Below are positions 40,672 to 52,189 of a DNA stretch of 64,000 nucleotides, piece after piece. A program made the translations under genes and the position numbers. Under the pieces are notes generated by a model. It was not told the origin of the DNA. It ran no database searches and worked only from the letters and a program-made list of their open reading frames with translations. Position 1 is the stretch's first letter, and each line of letters opens with the position of its first letter. Source of the stretch: Cladochytrium replicatum (Eukaryota; Chytridiomycota; Chytridiomycetes; Cladochytriales; Cladochytriaceae); assembly GCA_025526935.1 (NCBI GenBank), contig JAHLKD010000001.1, forward strand, positions 124,001 through 188,000. Reading direction: 5' to 3'.

Positions 40672-42229
40672 ATGCGGTCGGCCGCGGTGGCCCCGTCCAC
40701 CCTCCTACTCCTGCTATTTCCCCTCGTCCATTCACTATCACCTAAACCATCCCCTCCAGTCCACCCAACAGCTGCATTTTCGCTCAACGCTACAATATCC
40801 ATTTCAAACCACCCCACTCCAAACACTCTCCCGATTCCCTCACAATCATCCCTCCTGCGCGCCTTCATCGTCGCACACACCCGCCCAACACTCCATATCC
40901 CGTCAGAATCTGAATCTCTATGTAACCTCGCGCTCCCGCAAATACAGACACAATGCGACGCGAACGAGCACTTGTCCGGGTTGATTGTGCGCGGTGCGGA
41001 GTGGTGGGGCACCCTGGACGGCTTGGGTCGTTTCACGGGGCTTGAGAACCTCGTTGTCGACGACGCGAAGTGGGTGAACGGGCTCGGCGACGATCTCGGG
41101 AATCTGGGCAACTTGCGCGTGCTGTGAGGATTGATATCCCGAGTGCTGTGAAAACACACATGGTGCTGAAATTATTGTTTTATTAAAGGGAGGTGAAAGG
41201 GACGGGGATCAGGGAGATTCCGGCGACAGCCAGGAAGCTCGTCAACCTCGAGACATTGTGAGTTTGCGAGAAATCATCATTCAACTTTGTGTATATGTAA
41301 TCTCCCGATTTGGGCGGCAGAGTGCTGAGCGAGTGTCCCTACGTACCCTGGATCGAGCACACCACTCTCGCGGGCCTCGTCAACCTCCGATGGCTGTATG
41401 TGTAACCAAAAAAGAGAGATCGTTTCTCGCTGTAACCTTGATTAACTGGTTTTCCTTCCAGTGAACTGAGATGGATGATGCTGAATTGGCTCCCGGAAAG
41501 TATCGGCGAGCTCCGCAAGCTGCAGCATCTCGGTCTGCACGACATGGAGGCGTTTGGGTACCTCCCAGGGAGCTTTTACGACCTCCCCGCACTCAAATCC
41601 CTGTAAAGTGTTCCAACACACCTAAATACCAACAAGTAATCACTGACATGTGTGTTTTTAATGTAGCACACTGGAGAACACGGGGTTCAGGGAGATACCC
41701 GAGCAGATCACGTATCTTGGACAGACGCTGGAGGTGCTGATTGTGAGCGGGAACAAGAATCTGTGGAGGGTTCCTGGACACGTTGGATGGCTCGTGATGG
41801 TTACCCACATGTGAGTTAATTGCGATCGGCTAAATATTGACGAGGTGTCTGACAAAAAAGTTTCAAAAACCATGTGTAATAAGGAGCATCACGGGGAGTC
41901 CTAAATTGCGAGAGTTGCCTATCGAGATTACGTTGATGAAGTCGCTTCGATACTTGTGAGTTTTCATTCTGATCGCCAAAGTCATTACGATCTTGATCCA
42001 AACGTGCTTTTTATGTGTGTATAAATTTAGGGATATTGGGGGAAACGGGCTCGAGGATGTTCCGGATGTGGAAGCACCGAGCAAGCTGGAGCGATGTGTT
42101 GGGTTTGGAAACGAGTTTTCTTGCGATGAAGAACATGATGACGGGGAATGGTGGAGGGTTTCAAGGGTCGGACATGTTGGGGTGCGAGAGGCGTGCGGAG
42201 TCACGAGCAAGTGCCAAGTGCAGAGATAG
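40672..42229 (+). CDS. Secreted leucine-rich-repeat protein
   Basis: Seven exons (40672-41123, 41189-41257, 41321-41395, 41462-41602, 41667-41810, 41884-41955, 42031-42229) give 383 residues in one frame. The N-terminus is a signal peptide (MRSAAVAPSTLLLLLFPLVHS) followed by a Pro-rich stretch. From about residue 110 there are seven to nine LRRs of 23-24 residues (LVNLRWLELRWMMLNWLPESIGELRKLQHLGL is the typical form). The C-terminus has four Cys (CVGFGNEFSCDEEHDDGEWW..CGVTSKC), perhaps a capping domain. All six introns are phase 2 and interrupt the codon for the Leu (Met in one case) that precedes the xL/xI of the repeat. Internal exons are 69, 75, 141, 144 and 72 nt, that is one or two repeats each. 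No TM or kinase domain follows, so it is probably extracellular; ligand unknown. Confidence 0.87.
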
Positions 42230-42567
42230 ACAGCACTCGCTTCAAGAGCGGAGAAATTCATTGTAGTAATAACCTTAAATATTAAGACATGCATCCATTG
42301 CCATTAAATGTGAGTTGAATCTGTCCCGGCGTTAAATATTGCGATAATAGCACCAGTCTCTGTTAACTCATGTGATGATGATGTGGCCTGGTTAAGGTTT
42401 TTACACGCCCACGTGGCTGTCGTTTTTGTTGGTTGGTCCAGCCACCACCCAGCAGTGCTCCCGTGACTGCCATTTGCCCCTAATAGTATTTATTGATAGC
42501 GTAACCCACATCCCGGGAATCTCTCCAGCGGATTCCCTCACACTACACTACCCACATCATCGACTCA

Positions 42568-45084
42568 ATGAACAAGCAAGGTCTCTACACAATCGACGTG
42601 CCCGGCGCTCCGGACATCCCCGGTGAGGGAAAGGTACTGTAACTACTTCCTAATCTATGCAATGACGCCCTCATGCTCAAATCCAATTCGTAGCCGAGAA
42701 AGGCCGCCCTCTTCGCAGACGACAAGGAAGTCGACATGATCCCCGGAATCGCAAACCTCTACGACAATTTTCTCCACGGAGTCAAAGTCGCCGGTATGTT
42801 CAAACACCCCCCTCCTCGCATATCCACATCCATCACCCTTAACACAGATGTTTTTCTCTTTTGAAGGAAACGACCCGTTCATGGGCATCCGTCCCACCGT
42901 GAACGGTGAACCAGGTCCGTATGTCTGGCAGACCTACAACGAGATCCACCAGCGGATCAAGGACCTCGCGGCTTACTATAAGATCTTGGGTCTGGACACC
43001 AAAGCCAACGTTGGCTTGTTTTCGATCAACAGGCCCGAGTGGGTATGTATTTGAGTTTGTGTGAATGTGTCGGGTGATTGTTTTGGCGTGTGCTCGCGTG
43101 ATCGTGGGAATTCGCGAATTGGGCACTGATTCTGAGAGGATAGATGTCATGACGCTCCGCGCCATTGACCTTGAGAGAAATGAAGACTGATGCTTCGCGC
43201 CATGAACCTCCCTTTATGGTTCTATTCTCCCATTACTTTCAAACCAATGCATACCCACATTTCCCCCTCCCCCAACAGATCATTGGAGAGCAAGCATCGT
43301 TCTACGTCAACATGATCACCGTACCGCTGTACGATACCCTTGGCGTCGAAGCCATCGAGTACATCGTCACTCAGACCTCCATGTCAGTCGTCGTTGCCAC
43401 CAGCGATAAGGCAAAGACCCTCGTTGGTATGCGCGACAAGATTCCCACCCTGAAGACCATTATTGTGATGGATGAAGCGAGCGACGAGCTGGTCGCTTCT
43501 GCCGCCGGTCACATCAAGGTCATTGGCATCCTTGACGCGGAGAAGGAAGGACGCGCCAAACCCGTCGATGCTAACCCACCAGCATCCGACGACGTCGCTA
43601 CCATTTGCTACACCTCCGGAACCACTGGTGAGTGATTATTGATATGAGATCTCAGATAATCGCTTAATTTTTGTGCTCGCTCAGGTCTTCCCAAAGGTGT
43701 TATGATGACCCACCGCAACATGCTCGGCTTCCCCGGCTCCGTAATGGCCCTCATTGGCCGTGGCAAAGTATTCCCCTTTACGAAAGAGGACGTCCACATC
43801 TCCTACCTTCCACTCGCCCACGTTTTCGAGCGCGAGGTCCAGATCGTTGTCCTCTACGTCGGCGGCCGGATCGGTTTCTACCAAGGCGACACACTCAAAC
43901 TCCTCGACGACGTAGCGGTCCTCAAGCCCACTCTCTTCGCATCCGTCCCGCGCCTGTACAACCGCATCTACGACAAGGTTCTAGCGAGCGTGAAGGCAAA
44001 GGGCGGCCTCGCGGCGTACCTCTTCAACGCCGGTTTCCAGGCCAAGAAGAAGGGTCTTGCCGCAGGCAACGTAACGCACTTCCTGTGGGACCGTCTTGTC
44101 TTTGGCAACGTCCGTGCCCGTCTGGGAGGTCGTGTCAAGGTCATGATGTCCGGTGCAGCGCCGATCTCCGCCGACGTCGTTGATTTCCTCCGCATCTGCT
44201 TCTCCACCGAGTTCCACGAAGGGTGAGCCAAAAAGCCCTTTCTAACCCCTCCAGGAATCTAAACTGTTCATTCTTTTTTGTAAAAGTTATGGGCAAACCG
44301 AGACCTGCGCCGCCATCTCCATCACCGACCGCCACGACCTCCAATCCGGCCACGTCGGCGTCCCGCTCCCCTGCCTCCAAGTCAAACTCATCGACGTCCC
44401 GGCGATGGACTACACCTCTAAAGACAAGCCCTTCCCGCGCGGCGAGATCGCGCTCAAAGGCACCAACGTCTTCCCGGGGTACTACAATTCCCCCGAGAAG
44501 ACCGCCGAGGCCTTCACTCCCGACGGCTGGCTCCGCACCGGCGACATTGGACAATGGGACTCAAAAGGTCGTCTCCAAATCGTCGACCGTGTCAAGAACA
44601 TCTTCAAGCTCGCGCAGGGGGAGTACATTGCGCCTGAGAAGATTGAGAACGTGTACATCAAGCACGAGCTGGTGGCCCAGGCGTTTGTGTACGGCGACTC
44701 GCTGCAGGCCCAACTCGTGGCGATTATAGTGCCCGACGAGGAGACGTTTGTGAAGTGGGCAGACGGAAAGTTTGGAGCCGGGAGGGGCTACGCGAAACAC
44801 GCGGCGGACGACGCGGTCAGGAAGGCGCTGTGCAAGGAGCTCGAGGCGTTTGGAAAGAAGAATGACTTGAAAGGGTTTGAGAACATCAAGGCGCTTTACA
44901 TTGACACCAAGGAGTTCTCGATGGAGAACGGATTGTTCACGCCCACTTTCAAGTTGAAGAGGTGAGCAAGGAGAGAAAAGAGTTTCTTTGGTCCTGATGT
45001 GTTTTCTTTTTTCTCAAAAGGCACGAGGCGAAGAAGTATTATGAGACCCAGATTGCAGAGATGTACGCCGAGCTCACAAAGTAG
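42568..45084 (+). CDS. Long-chain acyl-CoA synthetase, copy 1
   Basis: This enzyme activates long-chain fatty acids to acyl-CoA with ATP (AMP-forming). Seven exons (42568-42633, 42694-42793, 42867-43042, 43279-43627, 43685-44222, 44287-44961, 45021-45084) give 655 residues. The ANL-superfamily signature is YTSGTTGLPKGVMMTH (split by intron 4). Also visible are SYLPLAHVFER, the linker/A8 region WLRTGDIGQWDSKGRLQIVDRVKNIFKLAQGEYIAPEKIE, YGQTETCAA and the C-terminal NGLFTPTFKLKR with the active-site Lys context. The C-terminus (AELTK) has no peroxisomal PTS1. Intron 3 is unusually long (236 nt; others 52-73). It is the only copy on the plus strand; the start is fixed by the shared N-terminus MNKQGLYTIDVPGAPDIPGEGK-type motif. 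Confidence 0.93.
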
Positions 45085-45668
45085 ATCAACTTTGTCCATC
45101 GGCGGTTTCTGTTCTTTTTTTTTCTGACTTTCCCGCGAAGCACTGGCCAACGAGAAAAAAAATATTATGATCAAAAGCACTTTTTTTGTGCGTTCTATCC
45201 CACGAAATTCTCTCTGTGAGCATTTGACATTTTTCTTTGCTCTGATTTATCCTCGATTTTCTCTACTGCGTGTATATTCTTTTCTTTTTACACAGATTCG
45301 GTGCCCTCTTTACGTTTGTGTTTTTTTCAACTCTCTTTTTGACAGAATCAATCAATTGGGTTTGTCGATACATTGTGCCGTTTCAGAGCAAGGGAAGGTG
45401 TTTTCACGTTTATCAATTTCGCCTTAAAATTCTTTTTTTCCCAAGCATTTTGGTTGTTGTGTGAGCCCATCCTGGATTAAAAAGGACATCATCCTCTCTT
45501 GTACTACTATCAATAACCAGTAACAGAGTTACATGGGACCTTCCAACCGAACAAAGCACAGCCGAATCGCAGGGTCCAGTGCTGTGCTTTGTGCTTGCAA
45601 ATTTTGTAGTACCGCCCATCAAGTTATTTAAAACCTATTCGTGCCACCACCAAAAGAGTTCATCAAAG
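45085..45668. other. Intergenic spacer
   Basis: A T-rich region of about 580 bp between the acyl-CoA synthetase stop and the serpin start. A possible TATA-like sequence (TATTTAAAA, about 45625) lies some 45 bp before the serpin ATG. No gene is seen. Confidence 0.5.
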
Positions 45669-47192
45669 ATGCACACCAGATTGGAGCTATTCGTTACCGG
45701 CGCTATTCTCGTCTGTTTCTCGGTGTCCGTGGTGCACGCCTCCGACCAGGACATTGCAGTGCAGCTCTCGAACACAGGAATCAAGGATCTCAGCGGCATT
45801 TCAGTCCCGTCTGTCATCTCCCCGCTCAACGTCTTCCATGCCCTCTCGCTTCTCTTTGCCGGTAAATAGGAACCAAAAAGACCGAAAGCCTTCCGCCCCC
45901 CGCCCCCCCCCCCCCCCCCCCCCCCCCAAAAAAAAACAAAAATAAACCATAACAGGGATCCTAACGTTTGTTTTTCTTTTGCTTAGGCCTCACCAACACC
46001 ACCGCCTTCTCCACGATCCTCGACGGCAACTCCCCAACCTCCGTCATCAACGGGATCTCCACCCTACTGCAAACCTCCATCCCGGCCTCCCTGACCACCA
46101 CCAACCTCTCCATCGCTAGCGTGGCCTTCCTCAACCCACAGGTTGTCGGCGCCCCATCCGAATCCTACAACTCCAGCCTCGCAAAACTCAACGCCAGCGT
46201 AGTGCTCAACACCAACCTGAAAGCCGCAGACGTGAACACCTGGATCTCCACGCAAACCCGCGGCAAGATCGACAATGTGGTCAAGGACTCGGACGTTGCG
46301 GGCAAAACCGTCCTCGTCTCCGCGCTGTACTTCCAAGACCACTGGCTCAAAGAATTTGCGCCGACTTCGTCTCCGATCGCGTTCGCGACGCTGCCGTCTG
46401 CAAGTAGCACCCAGATCCAACACACGAACCTCAACGCGATGGTTTCCGAAGTGTCCACCCTCGTCGAAACCGACGCGTTCATCGGCTTCAGCAAGCCGTT
46501 CCTGCCGATGCAGCAGAAACAGTCCCCGTTCACTGCGTACTTTTTCATGGCGAAGCGCGAGATCGGAAAGGCTGACCTGACTGCGAACGCCTTTCCGACC
46601 GCCGCCGAACTCGCCAGCTTTGACGCCAAGACGGTCTTTGCGGACAAAAACCTGTTCAATGGCGTCGCGACGGTCAAAGTCCCCGCGGTGGTCGAGGTCA
46701 GCTCCCAAGTCAACCTGCTCACAGAATGGGCCAAACTGCCCAAATACGCGCCGCTCCTGCGAACGTTTGGGTTCCTCGGCGCACGAGAGTTTTTGATCGA
46801 ACAGGCTATTCATGTCGCAAAGGTAAAACAAAAAGAAACAGATCTCCGAAGAAAGGGAGATTCCGTTGAGGCCCACAGCGTGATTTTCTTCTTTTGGTGT
46901 TTTTCAGGTAAAAATTGATAAGGAAGGTTTCGAAGGCGCCGCGGTGACCGTGTTGATCGGAGACGCTGTGAGCGCTGGTCCTGGAAGCTCTAGGAATGTC
47001 ACCTTCGATCGACCATTCGGGTTCCAGATCGTTCACACGCCTTCGAATGCGGTGTTGTTCCACGGCGTGTATACGCCCAGCGGGGTGATCTCGGACAAGG
47101 TACCCACTGCGACGGGTGGAGCCGGAAGAGGGGCAGGTCTCTTGTGGATTTCGGTGTTGGCGAGCATTGCGGTGGTATGGATTTTGGCTTGA
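45669..47192 (+). CDS. Secreted serpin with probable GPI-anchor signal
   Basis: Three exons (45669-45861, 45987-46822, 46908-47192) give 437 residues. An N-terminal signal peptide (LELFVTGAILVCFSVSVVHA) precedes the serpin fold. Serpin landmarks appear in order: SPLNVFHALSLLFAG, VNTWISTQTRGKIDNVV, VLVSALYFQDHWLKEF, FLIEQAIHVAKVKIDKEGFEGAA (the hinge) and FDRPFGFQIVHTPSNAVLFHG. Counting 14 residues from the hinge puts the scissile bond at Val-Ser (AV/SAGPGSS), which would suit an elastase- or subtilisin-like protease. The hinge is odd: P17 is Lys instead of Glu and P14 is Phe instead of Thr/Ser, so inhibition by loop insertion is not certain. The end (GAGRGAGLLWISVLASIAVVWILA) looks like a GPI-attachment signal. 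Serpins are rare in fungi. A decayed second copy follows at once. Confidence 0.88.
45903..45928 (+). repeat. C26 homopolymer in serpin intron 1
   Basis: An uninterrupted run of about 26 C, preceded by further C-rich sequence from 45894, followed by an A run. It lies inside the 125-nt first intron, close to the splice donor. Length errors in assembly are likely. Confidence 0.9.
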
Positions 47193-47403
47193 ACCAACAT
47201 TACTTTTTTTGAGTTGGAAATGGTCCGTGTCTGAAAAATTGATTTCCGGTTCAGTTTTCTTTTTTTGTTTGTTGTTTATGCCAGGGTTGCGCCAAAAATT
47301 GTAGTATAATATGTGCGTTCCCAAACTTATTTTACGGCGGCGAATTCGTCGCGAGAGCTGAGCTTTTTGGCTGACAGTTTAGAAAAAAAGTCTGTTCAAG
47401 CGT

Positions 47404-47760
47404 GTGGCGACGCTCAAAGTTCCCGCGGGTGGTGGAGATAGGCTCCAACGTCAACTTGCTCGCAGAATGGCGCAAATACGCGCCGATCACGCACTCGTTT
47501 GGCTTTCCTTCGCACACAAGATGTTTCGATCGGGAAGGCTATTCATGACGCGAAGGCAAAAGAAGTATAGTCGATCCCAAAATTTTGGAAAAATGCGAAG
47601 CTGATTTCATTTTTAAAAGGTTAAGATTGACGAAGATGGGATTGAGGGAGCGTCGGCACCAGTGGTGATTGAAGCTGTGAGTGCCGGACCAGGGAGCTCG
47701 AAGAATCACCTTTGACGTTCGGGTTCTAGATCTATTGAATGTGGTGTACTGAAAGGAACC
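47404..47760 (+). pseudogene. Decayed serpin fragment
   Basis: Starts with VATLKVPAGG (compare VATVKVPAVVEV in the intact serpin) and then loses frame. After an intron-like gap it reads VKIDEDGIEGASAPVVIEAVSAGPGSSKN, which aligns with the hinge and reactive loop of the intact gene and keeps the same Val-Ser pair, then meets a TGA at 47714-47716. Most of the fold is missing. It is a partial tandem duplicate, 210 bp downstream of the intact gene. Confidence 0.8.
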
Positions 47761-48260
47761 GAGATCCTTCGTGACGAGATGTAAGACGAGATCCAAGATA
47801 GATTGAAGCACAAGACAGTGTTATTTAGATAACATGATAGAGAAAACATGAAGCTTTTATACTAAAACATTACTAATCCCCAAATAAGAAACATTCAAGA
47901 AAGAAAGAGAACATTCATGAAAAATTAGAAACGTTGAAGAACAATAACATTCAAGATAGAAAACATTTTCGGTGCGAGAAGGGCTAGTGAAGCGATCTTG
48001 GCTTGAGATATTTGAATCACAGCAAATGTTTTGTTAATGTTTTTGTTTTGTCGAGAGAAATGAATTAAACTCAAGTTGTAGGGACTTTTATGCAATGATG
48101 TTTCCGTTGCCCAACCCCACGTCGGATCGCGAGGACGGAGAAACCCGCTTCGTCGGCAATTCCCGAAAGCCCGAAGCCCTAGCTCGATCAATCGGGATTC
48201 AAGAGCTTGTAGAGCCTAGTCCACTGGCATAATGTAATCGGCGGAAATAGACGCTCTGAA
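47761..48260. other. Spacer, no gene seen
   Basis: About 500 bp, A-rich in its first half with repeated acattca/gaaaac words. A short minus-strand frame at 47925-48191 has no recognisable domain. Confidence 0.45.
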
Positions 48261-48265
48261 GAGTG

Positions 48266-49028
48266 TTATGGAGGTAAACACATAGTCTGTGCGATCAGTG
48301 AGTATCGTCGGTGTGTACCCAAGTAATCGAACAGCTGTTTGTAGTACTCTTCATTCGTGGTAGCTATATTTCGACTGGGAACCACCAGCTTCTGCGGGAC
48401 GGGCCCCTGTTGTTGAACAGGGTCCCGTTTTGGTGATGGTAGTAGAAGTGAATATCTGTGGCGAGCGACAGTTCCTGAAGCGTCCACATCCTGCTGGCAA
48501 AGCGAAAGCCATTTTCTAAGCACCTACATATGGTTCGACGTTGTGTCCATCATTCGAGATGACTTGGGAAACAAAAGCGCACAGGTATCCGGTATGGCTT
48601 CGATTTTCGAAAACGCGAGCCTGATATCGTCCTGCTAAACGAGAACGATTACAGATACTGCTGGCATAATGATGGCGTTCTCACACCTTATTACCAAGGT
48701 TTTTACCGCTGTATGCTCACAGCGCGCATCAAGAGCTGACGGCACGCCATAGAGATCTTCCACATGCAGATTTACTCCCCATACGTGCGACAAGGCGACG
48801 TAATCAAATTTTCGGAGATCAGACAGACCGATATGCCAGAGCGCGTAGTCCTTGATCAAATACGTGTACGGCTCGGGACATGATAGGTTGCAAATCACAT
48901 TTGGAAACTCTTTTGGCTTGAGGCTGGATAAAACAGAATGATGGTTTTAGTTCATGATATGGAGGAGCGAAGTCAAAGTGCGCACTCCCTTTCACCGGCT
49001 GTTCCTCGGGGAAACATAGCGAGATCAC
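48266..49028 (-). pseudogene. Possible HET-domain-like remnant
   Basis: Broken minus-strand coding sequence. The best piece (48898-48635) contains DLRKFDYVALSHVWGVN, similar to the YxALSxxWG signature of fungal HET (heterokaryon-incompatibility) domain proteins. A second piece (48523-48266) has RKWLSLCQQD, which resembles the HET linker WLxxC. Stops and frame changes lie between them and no start is evident. The assignment rests on one short motif. Confidence 0.35.
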
Positions 49029-49345
49029 AAGAGCTCAAAGCCTTTCGGCCCGCCAATCAAACCAAGGTCGGGGATCAGAAATTTTATTTTTGAATCAAGA
49101 TAATGTCTAAAAAGTGGATCCAGCATAAATCTTCATACGAAGCAAACCAACATTTACATCACGAGCAAAAGGGGGGGCTTTCAAACAAAAACAAATACAT
49201 AGAGTGAAACAGCAATACCAGAAAAGAAAGAAAAAAGAGGCAAACTGGGCAGGTGAGCATACAGCGTAACTCAAAAAGGGTCCTCAATCATATGCACACA
49301 ACGGTCCAAACATGAACATCACATGCCAACCAACCTGTGTTCGGA

Positions 49346-51704
49346 CTACTTCGTCAGTTCATCGTACATCTCCGCGATCTGTTGGGCATAATACTCGCTC
49401 GCCTCGTGCCTAAAATTATGATGTGAGAGAACGAAATCAGTCCAAATTCGGGCACCAAAAAGCAAAACATCATCGGGCATACCGTCTTAGCTTGAACGAC
49501 GGCGTCAGCAGACCGTTCTCCATCGAAAACTCTTTCGTATCAATGTACACCGCCTTCACGTTCTCAAAACCCTTGAGATCGTTCTTCCTCCCATACTGAT
49601 CCAACAACTCACACAGAGCCTTGCGGACCTCCTGATCCGCCGCGTGCGTCGCGATCCCCTTGCCCTCGCCAAACTTTGCATCAGCCCATTTCACAAAGCG
49701 CTCTGCATCCGGCACAACAATCCCTACGAGCTGCGACCTCAACGTATCGCCGTACACGAACGCCTGCGCGACCAGCTCGTGCTTCGCGTACACGAGCTCG
49801 ATCTTTTCGGGGGCGATGTACTCGCCCTGTGCGAGCTTGAAGATGTTTTTGACGCGGTCGAGGATCTGGAGTCGTCCTTTGGAGTCCCATTGTCCGATAT
49901 CGCCGGTTCGGAGCCAGCCGTCGGCTGTGAACGTCTCGGCGGTTTTCTGCGGGTTGCGGTAGTACCCGCTGAAAATATTCGTGCCCTTTACGGCGATCTC
50001 GCCCCGGGGGTGCGGTTTGTCTTTCGAGGTGTAGCCCATATGTGGGACATCGATGAGTTTGATGTGGACGCAGGGTAAAGGGACTCCAACGTGGCCGGAT
50101 TGGAGGTCGTGGCGGTCAGTGACTGTGACTGCAGCGCACGTTTCCGTCTGTCCATATCTACGAAATAAATAGGTTCATTATTTGGCAAAAAGAATGATCC
50201 GGTTTAGATCTTGGCTTACCCTTCGTAAAACTCTGTCGAGAAACAGATGCGCAGAAAATCGACAACCTCGGCCGTTATCGGCGCGGCTCCCGAATACATC
50301 ATCTTGACACGCCCGCCCAACTTCGCCCTCACATTCCCAAAAATCAACCGATCCCACAGGAAATGCGTATACGTCCCCTGCGCAAGACCCTTCTTCTTCG
50401 CCTGGTATCCCGCATTGAACAGATAGGCCGCCAACCCGCCCTTCGCTTTCACGCTCGCCAAGACCCTATCGTATATCCTGTTGTACAGTCGTGGCACAGA
50501 CGCAAAGATGGTCGGTCTTAGTGCGGCGACGTCGTCGAGAAGCTTTAGTGTGTCGCCCTGATAAAAGCCAACGCTTGCGCCGACAAACATGATGATCACG
50601 AACAGCTCACGCTCGAAGATGTGCGCGAGGGGGAGATACGAGATATGGATCTCATCTTTGGTGGACGGCCAGAGTTTGCCACGGTTCATGAGGGCGATCA
50701 TGGAGCCGGGGAAGCCGAGCATGCTGCGATGGGACATCATCACACCTTTAGGAAGACCTACAAGCCATCAAATAGTCGATTCAAGAACCCTACAATAAGA
50801 CCAGCCCGAATTGTTTACCAGTGGTGCCAGAGGTATAGCAGATAGTTGCGAGGTCGTCAGGACTGGGGGGTGACGCTTCAGCCGGCTTTGCGCGTCCTTC
50901 AATCTCCGCATCGTCCATCCCAATAACGTTGACCCTACCAGCAGCGGCCTTTATAAGTCTTCCATTCAGCCCGTCCATAACGATAATAGTCTTTAACGTC
51001 GGGATCTTATCAAGCATGCCCACAAGGATCTTTGCTTTGTCTCTCGTCGCGATGACCACTGGCATCTCGGTTTGTGTGATGATGTACTCTATCGCCTCTA
51101 TCCCGAGTGTATCGTAAAGCGGTACGGTGATCATGTTCAAATAATAGCAAGCTTGTTCACCGATAATCTGCACAAAAACTTAGGTTGGGTACCCGATACT
51201 TCAAGGTCGAACTCACCCACTCAGGACGATTGACTGAAAACAAACCGACGTGCGCCTGCTCACAAAGTCCAATGATCTTCAAATAGGAAGCGAGATTCTT
51301 TACGCGCTGATACACCTCGCCGTATGTCTCCCACACATAATCCCCGGCCAACCCGTCGACTACAGGACGACGGCCTAAGAACTGATTGCTTCCTGTATTT
51401 AATAATTGATGAGCTCCAATTCCAAGTACCTAGCTTTGCGAAGAACGCTCTCTGATTAATTTACCCGAAGCATCGACTGTGCGCTTAAAGTTTTCGTACA
51501 GGGTTGTCACGTTGGGAAGCATTTCGAGTATGGGGTCTTTCGCAAAGAGTGCAGACTTTCTCGGCTGTTGGTGTGGTGGAACACATTGTGTGAGTCTTTG
51601 GGAAAACGGAGAGCGTGAGAGACGGGTCGTTTGGCTACCTTCCCCTCGCCAGGTATGTCCGGGACACCGGGAACTTCGATGGTATACTGGCCTTGCTTGT
51701 TCAT
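49346..51704 (-). CDS. Long-chain acyl-CoA synthetase, copy 2
   Basis: A minus-strand paralog of the gene at 42568 with all seven exons at the same positions: 51704-51639, 51564-51465, 51392-51217, 51167-50819, 50757-50220, 50157-49483 and 49409-49346, total 1,968 nt, 655 residues. Exon lengths are identical to copy 1. The AMP-binding motif (YTSGTTGLPKGVMMSH), YGQTETCAA and WLRTGDIGQWDSKGRLQILDRVKN are intact. It is the most diverged of the three: exon 3 reads GSNQFLGRRPVVDGLAGDYV where copies 1 and 3 read GN(D/E)PFMGIRP.VNGE.GPYV, and the C-terminus reads EASEYYAQQIAEMYDELTK. Substrate preference may therefore differ. No peroxisomal tail. Confidence 0.92.
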
Positions 51705-52189
51705 TATTGCTTGAGGGATTGAGCAAGTCCGGATGTGTAGATTGATGGTGGTGAAAAAAGTTTTTGTCCCTTCAGGTCACACGGTCATTAAAAACGGCAA
51801 CTTTAAAGTCACCACTGCGAAGCTGAAGTTCAGCGCACAAAAAGGCGAAATGGGCCTTTCGTATCTAAAAATTACACACTGTTGAAAGCCTATTAAAGCC
51901 CATCGCTTGGATCCATCAAACGAGAATTGTTTTTATGCAATCATAAAATCTGTTTCCACGTGGCATGAGAATGTGATGACGAACCACACCAAAAATTGTT
52001 TTTAACTTTTCTATTACTGGTAGATTCACCATATTTTTGAAGTCACTTATCAAACAAGAGGGCCTCCAACATGACCCAAGTAAGCAACGAAAGATTAAAG
52101 CTCAGATTTACAGCAAAAAAAAAGTTTGGACGCAGAAAGCAGAACCAAATGCACCAAAAATCCAGCTCCAAGAAGCTCATTCACGCCAT
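51705..52189. other. Spacer between acyl-CoA synthetase copies 2 and 3
   Basis: About 485 bp with no supported gene. It must contain the copy 2 promoter and the copy 3 terminator. Confidence 0.5.

Noticed and set aside
42600-42700. Biosynthetic gene cluster around the mpaB-like oxygenase and the acyl-CoA synthetases
   Set aside because: No polyketide synthase, NRPS, terpene or tailoring enzymes are present; the genes are separated by signalling, LRR and serpin genes.
44141-44554. Minus-strand frame antisense to acyl-CoA synthetase copy 1, with similar ones opposite copies 2 and 3
   Set aside because: The sense strand has a complete, conserved 7-exon gene; the antisense frames are not conserved in sequence among the copies.
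46064-46876. 270-residue minus-strand frame opposite the serpin
   Set aside because: It is antisense to the serpin exon 2 and rich in Arg/Gly/Asp as expected from a shadow frame.
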